Source of the DNA: Arctic95D-9 sp035967665
Lineage (GTDB): Bacteria > Verrucomicrobiota > Verrucomicrobiia > Verrucomicrobiales > DEV007
Assembly (NCBI GenBank): GCA_035967665.1
Contig: JAYWLB010000101.1
Coordinates: 9,770-73,769, forward strand
Reading direction: 5' to 3'
DNA length: 64,000 nt
Below the pieces are notes generated by a model. That model was not told the origin of the DNA. It saw only the letters and a list, made by a program, of their open reading frames with translations, and did not search any database. Shown here piece after piece: positions 52,422 through 62,192 of this stretch (position 1 is the stretch's first letter; every line of letters starts with the position of its first letter). Position numbers and translations under genes: made by a program.

Positions 52422-53957
52422 CTACTCAGCCTTAGCCGCGGACTTCTTTTTCTTATTGTTCTTCTTCTCACCTTTCTTCGGCTGAGATTTTTTCGCCTCC
52501 TCCGGAGGCGTGAGCCCGTCATCCGGCTGATTCCAAAGGCGATAGGGATCGTCGAGCCGGCGCATTTCTGACAGCAGAAGCGCTTCCATTTCCGCGAGCT
52601 TCTCCGCGTATTCAGGATTCTCAGCGAGATCCGTCAGGGTCGCACTGCCCTTCCCGTGCTCTTCAAGAAACTCGTTGGGATTCTCAGCGAGATTAAAGAG
52701 TTGAGTCTCACGAACCTTCCCGTCGAGAACATCATACTTGATCAACTTCCAGTCGCCCTGCTTCACCGATCGCATTCCCGGCTTGGTTCCGCCGCAATAC
52801 ACTCCGAAAAGCGTATCCCGCACCGTATCCTTCTCCCCTGTCAAAACAGGCTTGAGACTTTCGCCCTCAACTGAATCCGGAATCTCGACACCGGCGAGAT
52901 CACACATCGTCGGAAGAACATCCAGCAAATAGGAATTCGCCTGAGCGCGCGTCCCCGGCTTGATCCCCGGCCCCTTGACGATAAAAGGAACACGCCAGGT
53001 GTGCTCATACAGATTTTGCTTCCCCTGGAGGCCATGACGCCCGATCGCCATGCCGTGGTCAGCGGTGTAGATAATGTAGGTGTTATCGAGTTCGCCCATC
53101 GCTTCGAGCTTTTTAAATACCCGATCCATCTGCTGATCGATGTATTCATTGCAGGCGAATTCCCGACCGAGCTCGTTTCGAATCGTGAGTTCATCCCGTC
53201 TTTCCCAGACACCCGAAACGGCGACTTCATCCCGCAGACGGGGATGCCCGTGGTGAAAAGGATGCTCACCAAGGTAGTTCACAGGCAGAGCGGGCTGCTT
53301 CGAATTGGCAGGGGGAAAAGTCGATCGATCCGCGTGATTCGTAGCACCGTACTTAGCGAGCAGTTCAGGAGTCCCGTCACGGGTGTCATGAGGATGAGAA
53401 AATCCGAAATAGATCAAAAACGGATCCTCGTCTTTCGCACTCTCCCGCTCCTCGAGATACTCGATAACGCGGTCGCCGTGCCAGGCGCTTCCCGTCTCAG
53501 CCGTTCCGCCCCGTTTCGTTGCATCGTGGACAACTTGAAATTTACTGTTCGCGGCGGCGTAGCTGTTTCCCTGTTTACAGGTCCTCATCGTGTCATAACC
53601 GGCGCGGTTAAAAACTTCAGCCATGACATTGGCCTCGATGTCGTCAGGACAATGCATTCCACCCTGCGTGTTGGGAAGGTGCCAGACGGTTCGCCCCGTC
53701 ATGATCATGTGCCGGGAAGGCGTGCAAACCGCCCCGCTGAATGAACCCATATGATAGGCCCCGTCAAAAACCATTCCCCCGGCGGCCAGCTTGTCGATCG
53801 TCGGCGAGTCCTGCGACGAGTCCGGATTGTAGACCTTCAAATCAAAAGGAGACTGATCGTCGACAAGAACAAAGAGAATATTGGGCCTGTCGCCCGCTTT
53901 CAGAAAACAGGGAACGAGCATCGCCAGAGCGAGCCCGAAAAAGAGAGATCGTGTCAT
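52422..53957 (-). CDS. exported type I sulfatase with Lys-rich tail
   Basis: About 511 residues from MTRSLFFGLALAMLVP. Metal site FVLVDDQSPFDLKVYN; formylglycine signature AVCTPSRHMIMTG with Cys near residue 78; YIIYTADHGMAIGRHGLQGK as second metal region. The first signature has D-D-Q rather than the usual D-D-L-G. The C-terminus is a Lys/Ala low-complexity tail. Transcribed away from the NRPS-PKS, sharing its roughly 350-bp divergent intergenic region. Confidence 0.92.
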   Translation of the reverse strand: MTRSLFFGLALAMLVPCFLKAGDRPNILFVLVDDQSPFDLKVYNPDSSQDSPTIDKLAAGGMVFDGAYHMGSFSGAVCTPSRHMIMTGRTVWHLPNTQGGMHCPDDIEANVMAEVFNRAGYDTMRTCKQGNSYAAANSKFQVVHDATKRGGTAETGSAWHGDRVIEYLEERESAKDEDPFLIYFGFSHPHDTRDGTPELLAKYGATNHADRSTFPPANSKQPALPVNYLGEHPFHHGHPRLRDEVAVSGVWERRDELTIRNELGREFACNEYIDQQMDRVFKKLEAMGELDNTYIIYTADHGMAIGRHGLQGKQNLYEHTWRVPFIVKGPGIKPGTRAQANSYLLDVLPTMCDLAGVEIPDSVEGESLKPVLTGEKDTVRDTLFGVYCGGTKPGMRSVKQGDWKLIKYDVLDGKVRETQLFNLAENPNEFLEEHGKGSATLTDLAENPEYAEKLAEMEALLLSEMRRLDDPYRLWNQPDDGLTPPEEAKKSQPKKGEKKNNKKKKSAAKAE

Positions 53958-54256
53958 ATCGATAAATGGGAATTTCAATTGATGAGCCGGGAAAGAGTCG
54001 CCTCCCCCGCTGCCTCACATCATAAACCGCCGCATCCCGATTCAAAGAACACCATTCCGGAAAAAAACCCCGTGAGATCGCAATTCATTGAAACATCGCC
54101 CCCCGCGGCTGCCCCGGGAACCGGCGATTCAGAAACCCGCTCTTTTCACGCAATCCCCTTCAACCCAACGGGCTCCTGAAATTCTCTCTGCTCGTAGCTT
54201 TGTTGGAAAATACGGATAATTATAAAAACCCTTGATAGGGACTTGCAATACCAAAG
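53958..54256. promoter_or_regulatory. divergent promoter region between sulfatase and NRPS-PKS
   Basis: No supported gene. The left part is ordinary GC composition and the last 80 bp are markedly AT-rich, with GGATAATTATAAAA around 54213-54226 offering -10-like sequence for the forward gene. Repeated GATAA elements occur here and in the palindrome just downstream. Confidence 0.5.
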
Positions 54257-54263
54257 ATGAGAT

Positions 54264-54284
54264 TGATAATTTATATAATTATCA
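54264..54284 (+). promoter_or_regulatory. operator-like palindrome before NRPS-PKS
   Basis: A perfect 8-bp inverted repeat with a 5-bp centre: TGATAATT at 54264-54271 and AATTATCA at 54277-54284. Such a 21-bp palindrome is a typical size for a dimeric repressor or activator site. It lies 30 bp before the ATG at 54314 and would sit inside the gene if the ATG at 54257 were used, which favours 54314. No cognate regulator is encoded nearby. Confidence 0.5.
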
Positions 54285-54313
54285 GTAATGATAACCCTGA
54301 AAATTTCAGCGAA

Positions 54314-57300
54314 ATGCACTTCCTTGAACCCATAACTGACAAACCTCGCAATGAGGCAGAGATCCCTGATTTCAGGCAAATCCGGGAAAACATTGAAGGG
54401 CACGTTCAGGAACTGTCCGCAGAGGCGGTGCTGGCGGTCTTTCTTTCACGGTACTGCGGGCAGGAGGAGGTTTCTTTCGGGGTCCGCGCGAGAGATGAAG
54501 CCCACTTTACCGGCAAATCCATCGTCGTGGAGAAAGGAGACACCCTTCCCGTTCTTAAAAAGAAAGTCAGGGAGGCTCCCGATGAAGATGCCGGCGCCGC
54601 CCGGTTCCTCCTCGACCTCAGTGGCTCAACTTTACCGACCGGGAATTACGAGGTCGCCGTTTCACTCTCCGGCAACTCCCTCATTCTTTCCTTCGATGCT
54701 AATCTCTACGAGGCCTCGACGATAGCCCGCTGGGCGAAAGGATTGCGTCGCCTATTTGAAGCCTTTGCCGGGTCAGCTGAACTGGTGATCGATCGCATTG
54801 ATCTGCTCGACGAGGCGGAGCGTTTCCAAATGCTTGAAACGTGGAACGAACACAGCCCGGAGTCCGGGCATTTCTACAGCGACGAACCATCGAAAGAATT
54901 TTGTCTTCACCGTGTGTTTGAGAAGCAGGTGGAGCGAACCCCGGACCGGCCCGCAGCGGAATCGCACGGCAGAATCTGGACCTATCGCGAGCTCGACGAT
55001 TATGCGAATCAGATCGCGCACTTTCTTCTGTCGAAGGGAGTAAAGCCCGACGAACGGATCGGGATTTACCTCGATCGCAGCGTCGAGATGTTAGCGGCAT
55101 TGTTCGGGATCATGAAATCGGGCGGTGCCTATGTCCCGCTCGACACCGCACTTCCCCGCGAGCGGCTCGAATACATGGCTTCGGATTCCGGGGCTCGCCT
55201 CATCCTCACTTCGCTCGATCTCAAAGATGAGGCACCTGTGCCCGAAGCCTCTGAAGCGGTTGTTCTCGGCGGCAGTGAATTTAAATCATTCCTCACCGAT
55301 CATCCCGATGCAAAATCCACTCCCGATACCGAAGTCGACTCTTCGCATTTGATCTATGTGATCTACACCTCCGGGTCTACCGGTATGCCGAAAGGCGTAA
55401 TGCTGGGTCACAATTCGGTCGTCAACTATCTGTGGTCCATCATCGAAGGGAACAAGCTCACCGCGGACGATGTCTGGTTTGCCTACACCACGACTGCTTT
55501 CGACCCGTCGGTAAAAGAACTTTTCTCCCTCCTGTTCATCGGCGGCAAAGTCGTCGTCGGCCCCAAAGGAGCCGGCGCAGACGGAGAGACACTTGCCCGC
55601 CTCATTTCAGAGTCCGGAGCAACGAGGCTCTTTGCGACACCGACGACTCTCCGCATTCTGCTTGCGTCAGGATGGAAAGGAGATCAGGGGCTCGACATTC
55701 TCTCGGGAGGCGAGGCGATCTCACGTGATCTTGCAAACGAGATCGTGCCGCTCTGCCGGACCCTCTACAACGTCTACGGCCCCACTGAAGCGACCATTTT
55801 CAATACGAACAAAACGATGACGGTTTCCGACGAACCCGTCACGATCGGCCGCGCTCTCGCGGGATGTCGCCTCTATGTGCTCGATGATGCCGGCAACCTC
55901 TGCCCGCCTCAAGTGCGGGGCAATCTTTTCATCGGCGGGGTCTGCCTTGCCCATGGCTACATCAACAAGCCGGAACTCACCGCCGAGAAATTTGTCCCCG
56001 ATCCCTTCTCCCGAAAAGACGGGGCAAAAATGTATGACACCGGAGACGTCGCCTACTGGACGCCTCAAGGCGAAATCGTTTTTCTGGGCCGCAGCGATCA
56101 CCAGGTGAAGATTCGCGGCTACCGTATTGAGCTCGGTGAAATCGAGAAAGTCCTCGAGGATCATCCCGGCGTTCAGGACTCGGTCGTCGTCGTTCGGGAA
56201 GACACCCCGGGCCAACCGAGAATCGTCGCCTATGTGATTCCCTCCGGCGATGAGATGCCTGACGAATTTGAGCTGCGCGATTTCATGGCTGTGCCGCTCC
56301 CCTCCTACATGATTCCGGGGTGGTTTGTTCCCATCGCGGAATTCCCGCTCACCGCTTCACGCAAGACGGATCGCAAGGCACTGCCCAAACCGGAAGATGT
56401 CGCTCCCGTGTCCGATGAAATCTTCGATCCCGAAACCGAGAATCCCGCGGAGCAAATCGCAGCCGTTTGGGCACAGATCCTGGGCCGTCGTGGCATTCGT
56501 GTTACGGATGAAGTCTATGCCATCGGAGCCGATTCCCTGAACTCCGTGCAATTCCAGAAGCGAATCGAAGAACAATTCGGCCTGCGCTTGCCTATTGCGG
56601 AGATTTTTGAAAGCCGCACTCCGGAAATGCTCGCGGCGCGCATCGAAGCCTTGAACGGGAATTCAAAAACAGCGATTCGAACCTTTCAAAGGAGTGAATC
56701 AAGCGGGTCCCGTGACATCGCAATTATCGGCATGTCAGGACGATTCCCCGGCGCCGGAAATCTCGAAGAGTTCTGGGAGAACCTGATCAATGAAGTCGAA
56801 TCGATCCGCGACCTGAGCGAAGAGGAATTACTCGCTGCGGGAGTTTCACCGGAGGAGTATCTGCGGGAAGGCTACGTGGCGCGCAGTGGAGGTCTCAAAG
56901 GCGCCTACGATTTCGACAACGAATTTTTCAATCTCTCGCCACTGGATGCAGAGCTGCTTTCGCCCCAGATCCGACTGTTCTTGAAAACCGTTTGGGAAGC
57001 GATGGAAGACGCCGGCTATCCGGCGGCGCCCGAAGGATCCCGGATCGGTGTCTTCGCGGGGAGCGGCTACCCGAACTACCTTTTCGGACACGAGGAGATT
57101 TCAGACACCGAGCGAATTCGCCTCGTCGCCGCCAACGGGATGGATTACCTCCCGACGAAAGCATCCTACCTTTTCGGCCTGACCGGTCCCTCGCTCGCGA
57201 TTCAAACCGCCTGCTCGACATCACTGGTGGCGATCAACGAAGCCTGCGAAGCGCTTTACGCAGGACGGTGCGAATTGGCGATCGCAGGTGCCTCCACTTT

Positions 57301-60300
57301 CTCATGGCCCCACGAGCGGGGTCACTTGCACGAGAAAGGAATGATTTACTCGAGCGACGGGAGCAACCGAAGCTTTGACGCAGACGCCTCCGGTACCCTT
57401 TTCACACAGGGCACAGGCGCCGTGATGCTGAAGCCCCTCGACGCCGCGCTTGCCGACGGCGACCCTATCCACGCCGTGATTCGAGGCGTAGCAGTCAACA
57501 ACGACGGCAATCGCAAAAACGGTTACAACTCACCCAGCATCGAAGGCCAATCCGAGGTCATCGCTCAGGCTCTCGCTCACGCCGGGGTGGCTCCTGAGGA
57601 AATCTCCTACGTGGAAGCCCACGCCACCGCCACTCGCATCGGCGATCCGATTGAGGTCGCCAGTCTTACCCGCGCGTGGCGCCAATCCACCGCAGCAAAA
57701 CAGTTCTGCGCCCTCGGCTCAGTGAAGTCGAACATCGGGCACTGCGATGCCGCCTCCGGAATTGCCGGACTTTTCAAAGTGGTTCTTTCGCTCAAGAACC
57801 ACTGCATTCCAGCGACCCTGCATTTTAAGAATGCCAATCCCGAACTGGATATCGGGAACTCCCCCTTCTACATCGCTGATCGAAAAACTCCCTGGGACCG
57901 CCAGTCTCCGGATAAACCCCGAATCGGCGCTGTGAGCAATTTCGGGATCGGAGGGACTAACGCCCACCTGATTCTCGAGGAAGCACCTCTTCCTGTTTCT
58001 GACAACACGAGTGGAGTGGAGCCGGACAAATGGCATCTTTTCCCCTTCTCGGCTCATTCCGAATACTCTCTGAATGCTCAACTGGCAGCGTGGCCCGCCT
58101 TTCTGACAAACCACCCTGACCTTAAGCCGGCAGACATCGCCTTTACTTTGCAAACCGGAAGGAAGCCCTTCAGGAAACGCGCTTTCGCAGTCGCGAAAAC
58201 CTCCGCCGGCCTGAGTGAAGCCATTGCCCATGAGGCACTGACACATCAGACCGGAAACGCCCCCGTCGTGAACCGCGAACCGGTATTTCTCTTCACCGGC
58301 CAGGGATCACAATATCTGAATATGGCTCGCGAGAGCTACGAGAATGATCCTGTCTTTCGGGAGACCATAGACCTCTGCGCCTCTATCCTTAATCATCATC
58401 TCGAGAAACCTCTCCTTGAGTTACTCTTCGGGGAGGACACGGAGGAACACCGCCAACTACTGACCCGGACTCAAAATGCCCAACCCGCACTTTTTGCCGT
58501 CTCCTACGCACAGGCAACTCGCTGGATAGAGTGGGGAATCAAGCCAACCGCAATGGTTGGCCACAGTATAGGGGAATATGTCGCCGCAACACTTGCCGGT
58601 GTGATGCGCCTCGAGGACGCACTGCCACTGGTCGCCCTGCGGGGACGGCTCATGCAATCGGTCGCCCCCGGAAAAATGGTTGCGATCATGTCAACGCTGG
58701 AGGAAACGGCTTCGCTCCTCAGCGAGTTTCCGGAGCTCGATCCGGCCGCCTCCAACAGCCATTCTCTAACCATTGTTTCCGGAAGCAATGCTGCGGTGGA
58801 TTCGTTTACCGGGGAGATGGAAGCACGCAAAATCTGGTGCAAACCTCTGCATACCTCTCATGCCTTCCACTCGCGCTCGATGGAACCGATCCTCGCCGGG
58901 TTCGAAGCCGCCGTTGCCGACCTCAGGTTGTCCGCGCCGGAAATCCCCTACCCGTCGAACCTGACAGGGAACTGGATCAGTGACGACGAAGCCACCTCCC
59001 CCGCCTACTACGCGGCTCAGCTTCGATCCACGGTGCTGTTCGCCGACGGAATCAATACGGTCACGAGCGCCTTTGAGGAAAAGTCCGAACACGCACTCTT
59101 TCTTGAAATGGGCCCCGGAAAAGCGCTCACCACTTCGGTTAGTGAGATAATCGCCGGCACCGCCCACGAAGTGCTCTCGACCCTCCCCGGTGCGAAGGAG
59201 ATAATTGCCTCCGACCGCTTCGCCCTCTCCGCCCTCGGACAGGCCTGGACAAAAGGACAACGCATCGACTGGAAAGCACTCACTCCGGTCGCGGGAAGAA
59301 AACGAGTTTCACTACCGAAGTATCAGTTCGACGAGAAGCACTTCCGATCACCTCGTGAAAACAGCAAAGGGCTTCGATCAGCAAACGCGCGGGAAGCGAA
59401 CGCCCTTCTCCACGTCCCGGTGTGGAAACAGGTTCACCTCCGCCCGACACTTCCTCAGGATACCGGCGAAAGTGGCGTCTGGCTCTGTTTCGGGCACGGG
59501 AGACGGATCACATCGTGGGAGCGCCAACTCTTACCTGCATCAGCCAAAGCGATCCGCATTCAATCAGGGAGCGACTACCGGCAACCCGGCGGCAGCGGCT
59601 ACATCGTTCGCCCCGGAAAGCAGGAAGATTTTGATAGACTGATCGGGGACATTCTCTCGAACGGCGGGACGATAGGAGGCATACTTCACTCGTGGACTGC
59701 AAATCAACTCACAGCCGGAAACGAAAGCGAATTCTGGAGAGGCAACGAAAATGGATCTGTTAGTCTATTCTGGCTCGCGAAATCTCTCGGTGGGCTCCCT
59801 CTCGAAAATGCAATCCCCCTGAACGTGATTACGACAGGCCTGACCGGCGAAGCGCTCTCTCCGGCGAGCCACGGTTTACCCGGTGCGATCTCGGTGATTC
59901 AGCGCGAGTTTCCGAAACTGGTAACGAAGGTAATCGATCTCCCCGCAGGAGAAAAATGGAGCAGCGAAACGCTTGCCTCTGCAGCTGAACGGGTCACTGA
60001 AATCGAACACTTCCCCGCTCTCGCGAGACGCGATGGGAATTGGTGGGCAACCGTCTTCGAGCCACTTGAAGAGGGGAATACGCATCACGGGCCGATTCGC
60101 GATATCGAAAACGGAGGTGCCTATGTATTCACAGGCGGCCTCGGGGGACTCGCCCTGACAATCGCAAAAGACATCGCAGGCCGGGCAGAGAACCTCGAAA
60201 TCGTTTTGATCAATCGCTCGTCGCTTCCGCCCCGCGACAAATGGGATCAAGTTGAATCGCCTAAAGATCGCCAACGCATCGAACACCTTCGCGCTATCGA

Positions 60301-62116
60301 ATACCTCGGGGCACAGGTCCATCTCTACACCGCAGATGTTTCAGACACGAAGGCCTTCACAGCAACACTCGAAACGGTGGTGGCGCACCACGGAGCGAAT
60401 CTGAAAGGATTTTTCCACACCGCAGGAGTCAATCGTGACAGCATCCTTGCGCTTAAAACTGAAGACGGACTTCGCGAGGTTTTTGCGGGCAAAGCACTCG
60501 CAGCACTGACTCTCGTCGAGTTTATCAGAAAACAAAAATTGCCGCTCGATTTCGTCGCTCTTTTCTCTTCGGTTTCCGCGGAGCTCGGCTATTACGGCGG
60601 CAGTGATTACGCAGCCGCCAACGGCTATCTGGATGGACTGGCAGCCAGCTACACACAACAGGGTGTTCCCGTCCTCGCTATCAACTGGGCACTCTGGAGA
60701 AACATCGGAATGGGAGCGGAACTGGACTCTGCCGAAGCGAAAACCAGCGGCCTCGGTATCGATGCGATGGCCCATTCACTGCTTCCCGCTCAAGGTGCCT
60801 CAGCCTTGCTCGAGGTGCTTCAGCGAAGTCCCTCACCGAGAACGGCTGCGTTTCGCGGCGATTTTCAGAAACGGCGCGAGGATTCCATTGAAGAACGGAG
60901 AACTTCGAGCCGGAATACGAAAGAGAAAAAATCAGCTTCATCCTCCGGTAACCGCTTAAGCCACGCAGAGATTACCGGAACCATGCTGAGTCTGTGGAAG
61001 AGCAGCCTGAAATGCGAAGACCTCGGAGTCGATGACAACTACTTCGAAAAGGGCGGAGACTCCCTAGCTGCGATCAGTCTCATCGCCGGAATCGAAGAGG
61101 CCTTCGGTGAATCCATTCCCATGTCCTACCTCATTGGCGGCCCGACCGTATCCGCGCTTGTAGGAAAGATGGGACTGTCCTCCACCCCGGAAGACGATCT
61201 CCCCGACACAGACAGCTTTACACTGGATCATATTGTTCCCCTCGGTTGCGGCGGTGAAGAACGCCAGAACGCTCCCCGGCTGTTTTGCGTCCACGGTGCT
61301 GACGGATCGGTGCTTTTCTACAAGCCCTTCGCAGATTTACTAACATGCGACTATTCCGTCTATGCCATTGAGGCACCCATGCTGAGCGATCCTGCCAAAA
61401 CACCGGGCAGGACAATTACCGAAGTGGCACAACAGTATCTCTCCGATGTCAGAAAAATTCAGCCGCAGGGCCCTTACCATTTTTCCGGCTATTCTTACGG
61501 GGCTTTGGTCGCCTGGGAAATGGCACGGCTCGCTCAGGAAGCCGGAGAGAAAGTCGAAAGTGTCATCATCTTCGACATGTTCAACCCCGCACGGGTTCGC
61601 AAGTATCCCCTCCTCGAACGACTTGGCGTGATCTGGAAGCGATGCGGCGCAGAGAGACACCTCGCGAAACGCCTTTGGAAATTTGCTGCCCGCATCGTCG
61701 ATCTCGCGGGGTGGGCCGTGAAGCACGCCGTTGATCGGATCGCCCCGGGAAGTCGATTGAAGGAGGGGGAATTCGAACATCATCTCGACTCACGCCTCAA
61801 ACACGACGCCCAGATTCCTCATTACATTCCCGTCCCGCTCGACGTGTCAGCTGCAATCATTCAAACAGAAGATCCCGGTGACAAATACGAGTTCGGCGAA
61901 ATGGTCGGATGGAAAGGAATCATCCCAGATGACGTGGAGATCACATCCGTGGGCGGGAATCATCTCGAAATCTTCCAGGAGCCCTCGCTGACAATTGTTG
62001 CTGAAGCAACGAGCCGCTTTCTGAATCGCGAGTGCTCCAGTGCGGCGAAACTTTTCGAAGAGTCCCCCGCAAATGAGGAGCAACCCTCCCGCGCCGGAAT
62101 GAACAGCCGGAACTGA
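54314..62116 (+). CDS. hybrid non-ribosomal peptide synthetase/type I polyketide synthase
   Basis: The frame is open from 54257; residues below are counted from there. Domain order: truncated condensation-like remnant (about 40-195, no HHxxxDG); adenylation (215-720: YTSGSTGMPKG, NVYGPTEATI, LTASRKTDRKAL); carrier T1 (Ser760 in GADSL); ketosynthase (815-1240: Cys986 in TACSTS, His1122, His1162); acyltransferase (1335-1640: Ser1437 in GHSIGEY, HAFHS suggesting malonyl-CoA); ketoreductase (1715-2170: GGLGGLA, Tyr2118); carrier T2 (Ser2269 in GGDSL); thioesterase (2325-2585: Ser2413 in GYSYG, Asp2440, His2569). Predicted chemistry is one amino acid extended by one malonyl unit, reduced at the beta carbon and released. 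No phosphopantetheinyl transferase or tailoring gene lies in the window. Confidence 0.93.
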   Translation: MHFLEPITDKPRNEAEIPDFRQIRENIEGHVQELSAEAVLAVFLSRYCGQEEVSFGVRARDEAHFTGKSIVVEKGDTLPVLKKKVREAPDEDAGAARFLLDLSGSTLPTGNYEVAVSLSGNSLILSFDANLYEASTIARWAKGLRRLFEAFAGSAELVIDRIDLLDEAERFQMLETWNEHSPESGHFYSDEPSKEFCLHRVFEKQVERTPDRPAAESHGRIWTYRELDDYANQIAHFLLSKGVKPDERIGIYLDRSVEMLAALFGIMKSGGAYVPLDTALPRERLEYMASDSGARLILTSLDLKDEAPVPEASEAVVLGGSEFKSFLTDHPDAKSTPDTEVDSSHLIYVIYTSGSTGMPKGVMLGHNSVVNYLWSIIEGNKLTADDVWFAYTTTAFDPSVKELFSLLFIGGKVVVGPKGAGADGETLARLISESGATRLFATPTTLRILLASGWKGDQGLDILSGGEAISRDLANEIVPLCRTLYNVYGPTEATIFNTNKTMTVSDEPVTIGRALAGCRLYVLDDAGNLCPPQVRGNLFIGGVCLAHGYINKPELTAEKFVPDPFSRKDGAKMYDTGDVAYWTPQGEIVFLGRSDHQVKIRGYRIELGEIEKVLEDHPGVQDSVVVVREDTPGQPRIVAYVIPSGDEMPDEFELRDFMAVPLPSYMIPGWFVPIAEFPLTASRKTDRKALPKPEDVAPVSDEIFDPETENPAEQIAAVWAQILGRRGIRVTDEVYAIGADSLNSVQFQKRIEEQFGLRLPIAEIFESRTPEMLAARIEALNGNSKTAIRTFQRSESSGSRDIAIIGMSGRFPGAGNLEEFWENLINEVESIRDLSEEELLAAGVSPEEYLREGYVARSGGLKGAYDFDNEFFNLSPLDAELLSPQIRLFLKTVWEAMEDAGYPAAPEGSRIGVFAGSGYPNYLFGHEEISDTERIRLVAANGMDYLPTKASYLFGLTGPSLAIQTACSTSLVAINEACEALYAGRCELAIAGASTFSWPHERGHLHEKGMIYSSDGSNRSFDADASGTLFTQGTGAVMLKPLDAALADGDPIHAVIRGVAVNNDGNRKNGYNSPSIEGQSEVIAQALAHAGVAPEEISYVEAHATATRIGDPIEVASLTRAWRQSTAAKQFCALGSVKSNIGHCDAASGIAGLFKVVLSLKNHCIPATLHFKNANPELDIGNSPFYIADRKTPWDRQSPDKPRIGAVSNFGIGGTNAHLILEEAPLPVSDNTSGVEPDKWHLFPFSAHSEYSLNAQLAAWPAFLTNHPDLKPADIAFTLQTGRKPFRKRAFAVAKTSAGLSEAIAHEALTHQTGNAPVVNREPVFLFTGQGSQYLNMARESYENDPVFRETIDLCASILNHHLEKPLLELLFGEDTEEHRQLLTRTQNAQPALFAVSYAQATRWIEWGIKPTAMVGHSIGEYVAATLAGVMRLEDALPLVALRGRLMQSVAPGKMVAIMSTLEETASLLSEFPELDPAASNSHSLTIVSGSNAAVDSFTGEMEARKIWCKPLHTSHAFHSRSMEPILAGFEAAVADLRLSAPEIPYPSNLTGNWISDDEATSPAYYAAQLRSTVLFADGINTVTSAFEEKSEHALFLEMGPGKALTTSVSEIIAGTAHEVLSTLPGAKEIIASDRFALSALGQAWTKGQRIDWKALTPVAGRKRVSLPKYQFDEKHFRSPRENSKGLRSANAREANALLHVPVWKQVHLRPTLPQDTGESGVWLCFGHGRRITSWERQLLPASAKAIRIQSGSDYRQPGGSGYIVRPGKQEDFDRLIGDILSNGGTIGGILHSWTANQLTAGNESEFWRGNENGSVSLFWLAKSLGGLPLENAIPLNVITTGLTGEALSPASHGLPGAISVIQREFPKLVTKVIDLPAGEKWSSETLASAAERVTEIEHFPALARRDGNWWATVFEPLEEGNTHHGPIRDIENGGAYVFTGGLGGLALTIAKDIAGRAENLEIVLINRSSLPPRDKWDQVESPKDRQRIEHLRAIEYLGAQVHLYTADVSDTKAFTATLETVVAHHGANLKGFFHTAGVNRDSILALKTEDGLREVFAGKALAALTLVEFIRKQKLPLDFVALFSSVSAELGYYGGSDYAAANGYLDGLAASYTQQGVPVLAINWALWRNIGMGAELDSAEAKTSGLGIDAMAHSLLPAQGASALLEVLQRSPSPRTAAFRGDFQKRREDSIEERRTSSRNTKEKKSASSSGNRLSHAEITGTMLSLWKSSLKCEDLGVDDNYFEKGGDSLAAISLIAGIEEAFGESIPMSYLIGGPTVSALVGKMGLSSTPEDDLPDTDSFTLDHIVPLGCGGEERQNAPRLFCVHGADGSVLFYKPFADLLTCDYSVYAIEAPMLSDPAKTPGRTITEVAQQYLSDVRKIQPQGPYHFSGYSYGALVAWEMARLAQEAGEKVESVIIFDMFNPARVRKYPLLERLGVIWKRCGAERHLAKRLWKFAARIVDLAGWAVKHAVDRIAPGSRLKEGEFEHHLDSRLKHDAQIPHYIPVPLDVSAAIIQTEDPGDKYEFGEMVGWKGIIPDDVEITSVGGNHLEIFQEPSLTIVAEATSRFLNRECSSAAKLFEESPANEEQPSRAGMNSRN

Positions 62117-62125
62117 ACGGCGAAA

Positions 62126-62150
62126 CCGGCGCGATTAGAGGCGCGCCCGG
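62126..62150 (+). terminator. possible terminator after NRPS-PKS
   Basis: A GC-rich hairpin ten bases after the stop: CCGGCGCG with CGCGCCCGG (one bulge), followed by AAGATTTTG, a weak T-run. A further perfect 8-bp hairpin (CTCCGCTA/TAGCGGAG) lies at 62164-62192. Confidence 0.5.
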
Positions 62151-62192
62151 AAGATTTTGCTTCCTCCGCTAGAGAGGTTTCACGTAGCGGAG

